From positions 1 to 59,536 of the forward strand of contig NZ_LLXU01000081.1 of NCBI RefSeq assembly GCF_001431645.1: a stretch of 59,536 nucleotides of DNA. Direction: 5' to 3'. Positions within the stretch are counted from its first letter, which is position 1. The number at the start of each line of letters is the position of its first letter. This document shows, in pieces, positions 40,782 through 49,541 of the stretch. Made by a program: the position numbers and the translations under genes. The notes below the pieces were generated by a model. The model did not search any database, was not told where the DNA came from, and saw only the letters and a program-made list of their open reading frames with translations. Source of the DNA: Stenotrophomonas panacihumi. Lineage in GTDB: Bacteria; Pseudomonadota; Gammaproteobacteria; Xanthomonadales; Xanthomonadaceae.

Positions 40782-41264
40782 ATGACCATCCAGGTTGGTG
40801 ACCGCATCCCCGAAGTCGTGCTCAAGCGCCTGCGCGAGGGCATGGAAAGCGTCGATACCCGCACGTTGTTCGACGGGCACAAGGTGCTGTTGTTCGCCAT
40901 CCCCGGCGCGTTCACGCCGACGTGCTCGGAGAAGCACCTGCCCGGCTACATCGAACACTTCGACGAATTCCGCCAGCGCGGCATCGAGGTCTACTGCATG
41001 GCGGTGAACGACCCGTTCGTGATGCGCGCCTGGGGACGCAGCCAGTCCGCGCCGGACGGCCTGCAGTTTATCTCCGACGGCAACGCCGAACTGACTCGCG
41101 CGCTCGGCCTGGAGATGGACGCCAGCGCCTCGGGCATGGGCCTGCGTTCGCGCCGCTTCGCGCTGTACGCCGAGGACGGCGTGGTCAAGGCGCTGTGGGT
41201 GGAAGACCCCGGCGAATTCAAGGTTTCCGCGGCCGATTACGTGCTCTCGCACCTGCCGCAATAG
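40782..41264 (+). CDS. Peroxiredoxin, Prx5 type
   Basis: A thiol peroxidase of 160 residues that reduces hydrogen and organic peroxides. The peroxidatic cysteine sits in PGAFTPTCSEKHLPGY, the Prx5 signature, with the usual AVNDPFVMRAWG and LGLEMDAS blocks. There is no second obvious resolving cysteine in the usual place (the other Cys is in VYCMAVND), so it is likely a 1-Cys or glutaredoxin-coupled enzyme. It is followed after 41 bp by a ferritin-like gene on the same strand, a natural peroxide/iron pair, and is divergent from hsp20. Confidence 0.93.
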   Translation: MTIQVGDRIPEVVLKRLREGMESVDTRTLFDGHKVLLFAIPGAFTPTCSEKHLPGYIEHFDEFRQRGIEVYCMAVNDPFVMRAWGRSQSAPDGLQFISDGNAELTRALGLEMDASASGMGLRSRRFALYAEDGVVKALWVEDPGEFKVSAADYVLSHLPQ

Positions 41265-41305
41265 CTCCCGATCGCAACGATCGCACCACAGAGGAAAGGC
41301 AAGCC

Positions 41306-41887
41306 ATGCCAAAGCCAGCCCAACCCGCCAAGCAGTCCCCCGCCAAGCAGATGCCCCCCGGCATCACCGACACCGCCACGCTGCGCGCCACCGCGCGCAA
41401 GAACGTGGAGGACGGCGCGGTCACCCGCACCTACCACGCCGACCGCGAGGCGGTGATCAAGCTGCTCAACGCCGCACTCGCCACCGAGTATGTCTGCGTG
41501 CTGCGCTACTACCGCCATTACTTCATGGCCAAGGGCATGCTCGCCGATTCGATCAAGGCCGAGTTCCTGGAACACGCGCAGCAGGAACAGGCGCACGCCG
41601 GCAAGCTGGCCGAGCGCATCGTGCAGCTCGGCGGCGAACCGGACCTCAACCCGGACACGCTCACCGCGCGCTCGCATGCCGAGTACAAGGAAGGCACCGA
41701 CCTGCGCGACATGGTGCGCGAGAACCTGGTGGCCGAGCGCATCGCCATCGACAGCTATCGCGAGATGATCAACTTCGTCGGCGACAAGGACACCACCACC
41801 AAGCGCATCCTGGAGGAGATCCTGGCGCAGGAGGAGGAACACGCCGACGAGTTCGCCGACCTGCTCGACGGCTGGATCGGCAAGTAA
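41306..41887 (+). CDS. Ferritin-like (bacterioferritin/DPS-like) di-iron protein
   Basis: A 193-residue four-helix protein. A Lys/Pro/Ala-rich N-terminal tail (about 1-25) precedes the ferritin fold. Putative iron ligands are in ATEYVCVLRYYRHYF, FLEHAQQEQAHAGKL, NLVAERIAIDSYREM and ILAQEEEHADEF, giving the paired Glu...ExxH pattern. It probably oxidises and stores iron or protects DNA from Fenton chemistry. The start at 41306 follows GAGGAAAGG. The tight link to the peroxiredoxin supports an oxidative-stress role. Confidence 0.9.
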   Translation: MPKPAQPAKQSPAKQMPPGITDTATLRATARKNVEDGAVTRTYHADREAVIKLLNAALATEYVCVLRYYRHYFMAKGMLADSIKAEFLEHAQQEQAHAGKLAERIVQLGGEPDLNPDTLTARSHAEYKEGTDLRDMVRENLVAERIAIDSYREMINFVGDKDTTTKRILEEILAQEEEHADEFADLLDGWIGK

Positions 41888-41896
41888 CCCGCGCAT

Positions 41897-41920
41897 GCCC
41901 CTGCCCGCGTGGGCGGGGGC
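41897..41920. terminator. Hairpin between ferritin-like gene and pbpC
   Basis: GCCCCTGCCC (41897-41906), loop GCGT, GGGCGGGGGC (41911-41920), with one G-U pair, between convergent stops. Confidence 0.6.
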
Positions 41921-41921
41921 T

Positions 41922-44294
41922 TCACTCCAGCACGCGGAACTTCAGGCGCACCCACGCGCCATCCTCGGCCAGCGCGGTAAGGCTGTGGTCGCCGGGTTGG
42001 TCGAACACGTGGGTGAACATCGCGCGGCCCTGGCTGCGGCCGATGGCGCGGCCGTCGAGCAGCCAGTCCACCGCCGCCTCGGAGCCCAGCGCGCGCAGTT
42101 GCAGGCGCACGCCGCGCTGTGCGCCCGGCGCCACCGCCAGCACCGCGCCATCGACCAGGCCCTGGATGCGCAGCTCACCGCCGGTGTCGCCGCCGTCGCC
42201 GGTGCAATCGGGCGAAAGCGCCGGCGGCCGCGACTGCCGACGCTCCGCTTCCCCCAGCCAGGGCGAGGCCAGCGCGGGCCAGCGCGCGATCTCGCGCATC
42301 TGCTCGGCATGCGGCTGCGTGCATTGCGAGGACAGGCGCAGCCCCGTGCGCGCATCCACGCGATAGCGCTCGCGCCCGGCGCGCCACAGGCGCGCGTCGC
42401 GCTCGGCGAACGTGGGCGGCACCGCGCCATCGAGTGCGTAGGCCGGACGGCGACGCGCGCACAGCGAGGCCGGCAGGGCGTCGGCCGCTTCGCCGCTGGG
42501 CCAGCAGATATCCAGCTGCGTCACGCTCGCGGGCATCGGCGCCGGCGCGGCATCGGCGGCTTGCCGCGGCAGCGCATCCACCACTTCGAACATCAGCGGC
42601 AGCGCGGTGATCGCCCCGTACTGGCCGGGCAGCGGCGTGCCGTCCGGCCGCCCCACCCACACGCCGACGGTGTAGCGCCGCGTGCTGCCCAGCGCCCAGG
42701 CATCGCGATAGCCGTAGCTGGTGCCGGTCTTCCATGCCACGCGCGGACGGCGCGCGGTATCGAACATGCCGGCGCCATAGCCCGGGCGCGGATTGCTTTC
42801 CAGCACCTCGCGCACGATCCACGCCGCGCCGGGCGAGACGAGGCGGCGGTCGAGCACGGGGTCGTCGGCCTGGTAGCGCACGCGGCCGGCGATGCCGCCC
42901 CGGTTGAGCGCGGCGAATGCGCCGACCAGGTCCTCCAGGCGCGCGCCGGTGCCGCCGAGGATCAATGCCAGGTTTGGCGCACCACCCCGAGGGAAGCGCA
43001 GGTGGATGCCGGCGTTGTCCAGCCGCGCGGCGAAGCGCGCCGGGCCGACGCGGTCGAGCAGGTCCACCGCCGGGACATTGAGCGAAAGCCGCAGCGCGCT
43101 CGCCGCGCCGATCGGCCCGTTGAACGCCGCATCGAAATTGCCCGGGCGATAGCCGCCAAAACTCTGTGGCGCATCGACGAGCAGGCTTTCCGAATGGATC
43201 AGCCCATCGTCCAGCGCCATGCCGTAGAGGAACGGCTTGAGCGTGGAGCCGGGCGAGCGCCACGCGCGCACCATGTCCACGTAGCCCTGCCGGCGGGTGT
43301 CGGTGAAGGCGACCGAGCCGACGTAGGCGCGCGCTTCCAGGGTCTGGTTGTCCACCACCAGCAGCGCGGCGGAGGTGCGCTCGGGCAGCTGCGAGAAGTA
43401 GCTGGCCACGCGCTCTTCCAGCGTGCGCTGCAACTGCGCGTCGAGCGTGCTGGTGATGCGCGCGCGCCCCGGCTGCGCGGCGCGCAGGCGTTCGGCCAGC
43501 AGCGCGGCATGCAGCGGCGGCTGCAGTGCGCGCGCGACCACCGGTTCGATGCGCGCATCGGCCACCTGCGCCGGCGTCCACGCGCCAAGCGCGGCCATGC
43601 GGTCGAGCACCTTGTCGCGCGCGGCGCGGGCGCGCTCGGGGTGCCGATCCGGGCGCAGCGCGCTGGGTGATTGCGGCAGCACCGCCAGCAACGCCGCCTC
43701 GGCATGCGAGAGCCGCGCGGCGGGCTTGCCCAGGTACGCCCAGCTTGCCGCTTCCACGCCTTCGATGGTGCCGCCATACGGCGCGCGCTCCAGGTACAGC
43801 TGCAGGATCTGCGCCTTGCTCAGCCGCGTCTCCAGCTGCAGCGCGCGCAGCATCTGCTTGAGCTTGCCCCACGGCGTGCGCGAGTGCGGGTCGAGGATGC
43901 GCGCCACCTGCATGGTGAGCGTCGACCCGCCCGAGACGACATGCCCGGCGCGCAACCACTGGCCACTGGCGCGCAGCAGCGCCCACGGGTTGATGCCCGG
44001 ATGGTGGTAGAAGCCGCGGTCTTCGTAGGTGAGCAGCGCCTGCAGGTACAACGGCGAGACGGTGGCCGGCGTGGCCGGGTAGCGCCACACGCCATCGCGG
44101 TCGGCGAAGGCGCGCAGTGGCGTGCCATCGGCGGCGACCACCAGCGTGGAGACGTCCGGCGCCTTGGGCAGCGGCGGCGGGCACAGCACGTCGAGCACCA
44201 GCAGCAGCGCCAGCAGCGCGGCCACGCCCCAGCGCAGCCAGGTCCAGCGGGAACGGCGCGGGCGAACGGCGGGAGCGGCGGGAGATTCGGGCAT
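41922..44294 (-). CDS. pbpC: Penicillin-binding protein 1C
   Basis: Bifunctional class A PBP of 790 residues. The cytoplasmic N-terminus and single membrane helix (about 20-38, WGVAALLALLLVLDVL) are followed by a GT51 glycosyltransferase domain (LTYEDRGFYHHPGINP, GGSTLTMQVARIL), a transpeptidase with active-site Ser in GSTLKPFLYG, SLN in RLSLNVPAVD and KTGTS, and a C-terminal BiPBP_C domain (about 700-790). It lies downstream of the alpha-2-macroglobulin gene with a 46-bp gap, the conserved partnership of PBP1C and YfhM. The start at 44294 was chosen over an upstream ATG that lacks a domain. Confidence 0.95.
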   Translation of the reverse strand: MPESPAAPAVRPRRSRWTWLRWGVAALLALLLVLDVLCPPPLPKAPDVSTLVVAADGTPLRAFADRDGVWRYPATPATVSPLYLQALLTYEDRGFYHHPGINPWALLRASGQWLRAGHVVSGGSTLTMQVARILDPHSRTPWGKLKQMLRALQLETRLSKAQILQLYLERAPYGGTIEGVEAASWAYLGKPAARLSHAEAALLAVLPQSPSALRPDRHPERARAARDKVLDRMAALGAWTPAQVADARIEPVVARALQPPLHAALLAERLRAAQPGRARITSTLDAQLQRTLEERVASYFSQLPERTSAALLVVDNQTLEARAYVGSVAFTDTRRQGYVDMVRAWRSPGSTLKPFLYGMALDDGLIHSESLLVDAPQSFGGYRPGNFDAAFNGPIGAASALRLSLNVPAVDLLDRVGPARFAARLDNAGIHLRFPRGGAPNLALILGGTGARLEDLVGAFAALNRGGIAGRVRYQADDPVLDRRLVSPGAAWIVREVLESNPRPGYGAGMFDTARRPRVAWKTGTSYGYRDAWALGSTRRYTVGVWVGRPDGTPLPGQYGAITALPLMFEVVDALPRQAADAAPAPMPASVTQLDICWPSGEAADALPASLCARRRPAYALDGAVPPTFAERDARLWRAGRERYRVDARTGLRLSSQCTQPHAEQMREIARWPALASPWLGEAERRQSRPPALSPDCTGDGGDTGGELRIQGLVDGAVLAVAPGAQRGVRLQLRALGSEAAVDWLLDGRAIGRSQGRAMFTHVFDQPGDHSLTALAEDGAWVRLKFRVLE

Positions 44295-44340
44295 GGCGGT
44301 GGAACGACGGGCGCCGGCGCGGGGCCGGCGCCCGGTCAGC

Positions 44341-47300
44341 TTACGGCTGCACCACGGTGATCGTCTCCGGCGCGACGCGGCCAATGCCCCGCAGTGCCGG
44401 CCGGTACATGTCCTCGACGATCGACGGCGGCACCTGGTAGGTGCCCGGCGTCACCGCGCGCACCAGGTAGAACACGCGCGCGGGATCGCCCCCGGAGAGC
44501 TTGAGCGCGGCGACGTAGCGGTCGTCGCGGAACTCCTCGTGGCGCACCTCGGCCGCGTCGCCGCGGTCGTTGACCTGGATGCCGTCCACCACCACGTCGG
44601 CCCACTGCGCGGCATCGCCGAGGTTGAAGTTCTCGATCTCCAGGCCGGCGGGCAGCAGGTCGGTGAGCAGCGCGTCGGGCATGTCGTTCTTGGCGGTGAT
44701 GCGCACCTGCACGATCAGCGCCTCGCCCTCCTTCAGCGGGCCCGGCTTCCACGGCTTGCCGTCGGTGCCGTACCAGCTGCGCTCGACCTGGATCTGGCTG
44801 TTGTCCGCCGCCGGCGGCTGGCGCGGGATGCCGGCCACTTCCACGCTGGCGTACATCGGCGCCTCGCCTTCCGGCATGAAGCGCACGCCCTGCGCCAGCG
44901 CGGCCCCGTCGAAGCCATGGCCGAACACGCGCACCGGCGCGATCGCTTCGCTGGCGCCGCCCACGTCCAGCGTGCCGGACACGGTGCGGCTGCTGTCGGC
45001 GGCCAGCGCCTTGCCCAGCCGCGCCAGCGCCACCTGTTCCTGCGTGCTCAGCCACAGGTTGCCGCGGCCATCGCCGCGCCGCGCTTCCAGCGCCTGGCCC
45101 AGCGGCACGGTGCGCGCGTCGTAGGCTGGCTTGGACAGGCCACGTTCGTGTACCAGCGCCATCATCAGCGCGTCGTCGCGAATCGCGGTGCCGTAATCGC
45201 CGAACCAGCCGATACGGTCGTCACGGCCCTTGGCGAAGCCTTCGGCAATCGCCGCCTCGCCACGCTTGCGGTCGCCCTGCAGCGACAGCGCCACGCCCAG
45301 GTGCACCAGCGCCAGGCCGGTGGCGGCCTTGCTGCGGTCGTTGTCGTACAGCGCGCGCAGCGTGCCCAGCGGGGCGCGGTTGACGCGGGCCAGCACATAG
45401 CCCGACCACGCCTGGTTGGCGAAGCGCAGGCTCTCGCGGCGGTCGTAACCGTAGAACGCGTTGCCGCCGCTGAGCAGATCCTCGCTCAGGCGGTTGAGCG
45501 CCTTCTGCAGCACGTTGTCGGGCACCGCGAAGCCGGCGTCCTTCGCATCGAGCAGGAACTCGGCGATGTACGGCGTGAGCCACGGGTTGCTGTAGTCGTC
45601 ATCCCCGCCCCACATCGAGAAGTGGCCGCTGCCGATCTGCATCGAGGCCAGCCGGCCGAGCGCGCCTTCCATGCGCTCGCGGCGCTTGGCCGCGTCCAGG
45701 CCGGTGACGCCGAGCATCTTCGCGGTGGCCTCGTCGAGCATCAGCGCGGCGTAGCCCTTGCTGGTCGTCTGCTCGGCACAGCCGTACGGGTATTCGAGCG
45801 CGCCCTTCAACGCGGCGGCGAACGGGATCGGCGGCAACGCGCTGACCACCATGCGCGCATCGATCGACTCGGCCATCAACCCTTCCATGTCACTGGCAGC
45901 AAGCGTGACGGGGGCCAGCGGGTCGAGCACCAATGTGCGCGAGCGCAGCACCTGCGGCCACGCCGCGCGCACCGGCAGGTCGTAATGGCGGTCGGCCTGG
46001 AAGCCGTTGCCGCCCACGCGCACGCGCACGTTGGCGACGCTGTGGCCTTCGCGCGCGGTGAGCGGGAAGCTCAGGGTCTGCTTGGCTTCGGCGGCAAGCT
46101 GCACGCGCCGCGTGTTCTCGCCGATGGCCAGCGGCCCCTGCCCGTCCACGCGCACGTCGAAGGTGCCGGGCTTGCCGGTGAAGTTCTGCACGTCCACGGT
46201 GACGGTGCTGCGGTCGCCCGGCGCCATCACGCGCGGCATCGAGGCCTCGGCCAGGATCGGCGCGCGCACTAGCGTTTCCACGTCGCGATTGCCGTAGCGG
46301 TCGTCGGCATACACCAGGGCCGAGACGCGCAGCGTGCCGTTGAAATCCGGCACCGGCAGCTGCAGGCGCGCATTGCCCTTGGCGTCAAGCTTCACCGAGC
46401 CGGAGAACAGGTCCACCGTCTGCACGCGCGCGGTGGGCCGGCGCGACTGCGGCAGTGCTTCCAGCGCCATGTCGCCACCGAAACGCAGGCGGCCGGTATT
46501 GCCGTCGAAGCTTTCGATGACACGCCCGTACACGTCGTACGCATCCACGCCGAAGCGGCGCTGGGCGAAGAAGTGCGCGTTGGCGTCCGGCACCGGGAAA
46601 CGGGTGATGTTGAGGATGCCCACGTCCACCGCCGAGACGGTGACATGCGCCTCGCGCCCGGCCAGTTCCGGCACGCTCACCTGCACCGGCAACGGCTGCT
46701 CCGGTCGCATCTGCTTCGGCGCGACCAGGCCCACGGCGACGCGGCGCGTCTTGCGGTCCATCGGCACGTGCGCCACGCCGACCGCGCGCGCCGGGGTGAT
46801 CTTGCTGGCCGCGCTGCCGCCACGGAACACCAGCGCGGTGACGTAGACGTCGTGGCGCTCCCATTCGGCGGTGACCGGAATCTCGAACGTGCTGCCGGCC
46901 TTGGCCTGGATGTCCTGCACGTACAGCGGCTTGTCGCTCTCCACGATCAGCACGCCGCGACCGGCATGCGGCGGGGTCAGCGTGACCTTGAGCGTGTCGC
47001 CGGCGCGGTAGCTGGTCTTGTCCAGCGCCAGCTTGACCTTGTCCGGGCGCGCGTCCAGGCCGCGGTTGTCGTCGTTCCAGCTCCAGCCGGCGCGGAACGG
47101 ATAGCGCATGGTCAGGCCGGTGGCCGGGTCGAACACATCGATGCGGTATTCGCCCCACTCCACCGGGAAATCGAACTTCGTCGCGTCGGCGCCGACATCC
47201 AGCTTCACCGTCTGCTTGCTCTCGAAGCGGCGGGTGAAGTCGTAATCCCAGGTGTCGTCGCGGAACTGCCAGTGGTAGTCGCGCAACTCGCGCACCAGCG

Positions 47301-49299
47301 TGACGTTCAGGCCCTTGGCCGGGCGCGGCTTGCCATCGGCGCCGACGCGGGTGAGTTCGAAGCGCGCGTTGCCGTTGGCATCGGCGCCTTCCTTGTCGTC
47401 GAACAGCGGGCGCACGGCGACCAGCGCGTCGGCCGGCCACATCACCTGCTTCAGCGTGCGCGTCACGGTGCGCCCGCCGGTTTCGTAGAGGCTGCCCGAC
47501 AGCACCGCGGCAACCGGCGTCACCGGCTTGGCTTCGGCCGGCAGCGGCACGTCCTGCGCCAGCTTGCCGTCGGCGCCGAGTTCGGTATCGATGACGTCGT
47601 TGGCTTCCTTGGGCAGCTCCACGGTGGGGTCGCCGAAGAAGAAGCCGGGCAGCGATTCGAGCGGATGCTGCTCCACCGCCACCGCCAGCTTGGCGGTGAA
47701 GCGGTTACCGGCCGCCGGCGCGCCATACAGGTAGGCGCCGTCGACCTGCAGCTTGAGCGGCGCGCCCGGCTTGAGTACCTCGCTGCCGCCCTGCAGCGTG
47801 AGCTTCATGCGCTCGGGCAGGAATTCCTCGATGCGGATCGTCAGGCCCTGGATCGCCTCGGCGCTGCCTGGGTCGGTGCGGAATTCCAGCTGCCAGCGCC
47901 CGGTAGGCGCGTCGTCGGGAATGCGCTGGTCGAACTCGACATAGCCCTGTTCGCCGGGCTGCAGGCGCGCTTCGCGGAAGGTCTTGCCGTCAGGTTGCTT
48001 GAGGCGCAGGAACAGCGGCTGCGCCTTGTGGTCCTTGCCGGCCTGCACGGGGCGGCCGTCGTTGTCGCGCAGCAGCGCCGACACGCGCACGGTTTCGCCG
48101 GGGCGGTAGAGGTCGCGGCCGGACCAGGCGAACACGTCGAACCAGGCGTTCTCGCGCCCGGCCACGGCGAACTCGCTCAGGTCCAGCGCCGGCTGGTTGA
48201 ACGGCAGCAGTGACAGATCCTGCCCGCTGCGCGCCACCAGCACCTGGCCGGCGTCGAGCTTGTAGTTGAGCAGCGCATTGCCGTGGGCGTCGGTGGCGCC
48301 CTTGAGCACCGTCTCGCCCTTGTTGTCGATGACCCGCAGTTCCACCTTCGCCAGCGGATCGCCACTGGCCAGCGAGGCGGTATGCACGAACAGCTGCGAC
48401 TTGTAGGCGCGCGCATGCAGGCCGATGTCGGAGAGGGTGAAGAACACCGTGTCGTAGCTGTCGCTGAACTTGCCCGGCTGGCGCAGCACCGCGAAGTACA
48501 GGCCCGGCGCCTGCAGTTCCTTGATGTCCTGGATGGGCAGGTAGGTCAGTGCGCGCTGGTTCTTCTTCCCGGTGAGCACGAAGCGGTTGACGTAGACCGG
48601 TTCAGCCAGCTTGGCCAGTGGCGTGTTGTTGCCGTAGCTGCGGTCCAGCTCCCAGCCGCTGCGGTGGCCGCCGCGCTGGTACTGGCTGAAGAAGGCCGGC
48701 ATGGCCTCCTCGCGCACGCGCATGAACTCCACGTCCACTTCCGGCACGTTGACCGACACCACCGGCAGGCCGCGGCTTTCGCGCGCCGGCAGCACGCTGC
48801 CCTGCGAGGCGAAGCCGGCGGCGGGCTTGAGGTCGGCGGCGAACACCGCCTGCGTGACCGGCTTGCCCAGGCGCGTGCCATCGGCGGCGAGCAGGTCGCC
48901 GGAGATGGTCAGCGTGTAGTCCTTGCCGGCCTCGATGTACGGGAAGCGCAGGGTCTTGCCGTCGTCGGAGAGCGACCAGCTGCTGTCGTCGTTGCCGACG
49001 TCGTGCTCGAAGCGGATGAGCTTGTCGAAATCCTGCGTGCCGACCAGCGGCTGGGTGAACTCCAGCGCCAGCGACAGGCCGTCGTCATCGTCGTCGGGAT
49101 AGGCGCGCAACAGCGCGAAGCCGGTGACCGGGGCCGCCTCGCCCTGGATCGCCTCGCCGCTGGCGGCGGGCAACTGGCCGGTGTCATTGCGCTTGCAGCC
49201 GGCCAGCGCCAGCAGCAGCGCCAGGACCAGCAGGATCGACATTCCCCCGAACACCCCGCGGAACCGACGGCTCCGCTCCTTCCCCGCACCGACGCGCAT
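44341..49299 (-). CDS. yfhM: Bacterial alpha-2-macroglobulin lipoprotein
   Basis: A very large (1652 residues) periplasmic lipoprotein thought to trap foreign proteases when the envelope is breached, working with PBP1C in wall repair. The lipoprotein signal ends in the lipobox LALAGC (Cys about residue 34). Repeated macroglobulin-like beta domains follow. The thioester motif CAEQ is intact at about residue 1170 in YPYGCAEQTTSKG, so the protein should form covalent links to attackers. The ATG at 49299 follows GGAG; an ATG at 49242 inside the signal peptide is the alternative. Confidence 0.95.
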   Translation of the reverse strand: MRVGAGKERSRRFRGVFGGMSILLVLALLLALAGCKRNDTGQLPAASGEAIQGEAAPVTGFALLRAYPDDDDDGLSLALEFTQPLVGTQDFDKLIRFEHDVGNDDSSWSLSDDGKTLRFPYIEAGKDYTLTISGDLLAADGTRLGKPVTQAVFAADLKPAAGFASQGSVLPARESRGLPVVSVNVPEVDVEFMRVREEAMPAFFSQYQRGGHRSGWELDRSYGNNTPLAKLAEPVYVNRFVLTGKKNQRALTYLPIQDIKELQAPGLYFAVLRQPGKFSDSYDTVFFTLSDIGLHARAYKSQLFVHTASLASGDPLAKVELRVIDNKGETVLKGATDAHGNALLNYKLDAGQVLVARSGQDLSLLPFNQPALDLSEFAVAGRENAWFDVFAWSGRDLYRPGETVRVSALLRDNDGRPVQAGKDHKAQPLFLRLKQPDGKTFREARLQPGEQGYVEFDQRIPDDAPTGRWQLEFRTDPGSAEAIQGLTIRIEEFLPERMKLTLQGGSEVLKPGAPLKLQVDGAYLYGAPAAGNRFTAKLAVAVEQHPLESLPGFFFGDPTVELPKEANDVIDTELGADGKLAQDVPLPAEAKPVTPVAAVLSGSLYETGGRTVTRTLKQVMWPADALVAVRPLFDDKEGADANGNARFELTRVGADGKPRPAKGLNVTLVRELRDYHWQFRDDTWDYDFTRRFESKQTVKLDVGADATKFDFPVEWGEYRIDVFDPATGLTMRYPFRAGWSWNDDNRGLDARPDKVKLALDKTSYRAGDTLKVTLTPPHAGRGVLIVESDKPLYVQDIQAKAGSTFEIPVTAEWERHDVYVTALVFRGGSAASKITPARAVGVAHVPMDRKTRRVAVGLVAPKQMRPEQPLPVQVSVPELAGREAHVTVSAVDVGILNITRFPVPDANAHFFAQRRFGVDAYDVYGRVIESFDGNTGRLRFGGDMALEALPQSRRPTARVQTVDLFSGSVKLDAKGNARLQLPVPDFNGTLRVSALVYADDRYGNRDVETLVRAPILAEASMPRVMAPGDRSTVTVDVQNFTGKPGTFDVRVDGQGPLAIGENTRRVQLAAEAKQTLSFPLTAREGHSVANVRVRVGGNGFQADRHYDLPVRAAWPQVLRSRTLVLDPLAPVTLAASDMEGLMAESIDARMVVSALPPIPFAAALKGALEYPYGCAEQTTSKGYAALMLDEATAKMLGVTGLDAAKRRERMEGALGRLASMQIGSGHFSMWGGDDDYSNPWLTPYIAEFLLDAKDAGFAVPDNVLQKALNRLSEDLLSGGNAFYGYDRRESLRFANQAWSGYVLARVNRAPLGTLRALYDNDRSKAATGLALVHLGVALSLQGDRKRGEAAIAEGFAKGRDDRIGWFGDYGTAIRDDALMMALVHERGLSKPAYDARTVPLGQALEARRGDGRGNLWLSTQEQVALARLGKALAADSSRTVSGTLDVGGASEAIAPVRVFGHGFDGAALAQGVRFMPEGEAPMYASVEVAGIPRQPPAADNSQIQVERSWYGTDGKPWKPGPLKEGEALIVQVRITAKNDMPDALLTDLLPAGLEIENFNLGDAAQWADVVVDGIQVNDRGDAAEVRHEEFRDDRYVAALKLSGGDPARVFYLVRAVTPGTYQVPPSIVEDMYRPALRGIGRVAPETITVVQP

Positions 49300-49398
49300 C
49301 GCTTTCGCTCCATGAAAAGCCGCGGAAAGTATAGGGGGGCGTTCGTGGCATCTGGATGAGGGGAGGAGCAGATCCATCCAGCGGGCAGCCGGCTCCCC

Positions 49399-49492
49399 TA
49401 TCCTTATGAACTTGCCATATAAAAATAAGGATATCTTGAGATACTTATCTGAGTCGACTATAAAATAACCGTGAGTACCCATCCTTATGAAC
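49399..49492. promoter_or_regulatory. Three-copy ATCCTTAT operator cluster at the fic promoter
   Basis: The AT-rich gap before fic has ATCCTTATGAAC twice in direct orientation (49400-49411 and 49481-49492) and an inverted ATAAGGAT (49425-49432). TATCCTTAT (49399-49407) and ATAAGGATA (49425-49433) form a 9-bp perfect inverted repeat. The copies flank a strong promoter (49436-49464). Binding by the HTH of the Fic protein itself is my inference. Confidence 0.55.
49436..49464 (+). promoter_or_regulatory. Sigma-70 promoter of fic
   Basis: -35 TTGAGA (49436-49441), 17-bp spacer, -10 TATAAA (49459-49464), both 5 of 6 to consensus. Transcription would start near 49471, giving a leader of about 70 bases. 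Confidence 0.8.
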
Positions 49493-49541
49493 CTTCGCGT
49501 CATTCATGAGGTTCCGGCACCTCGCCCTCAGGGGACACCGC

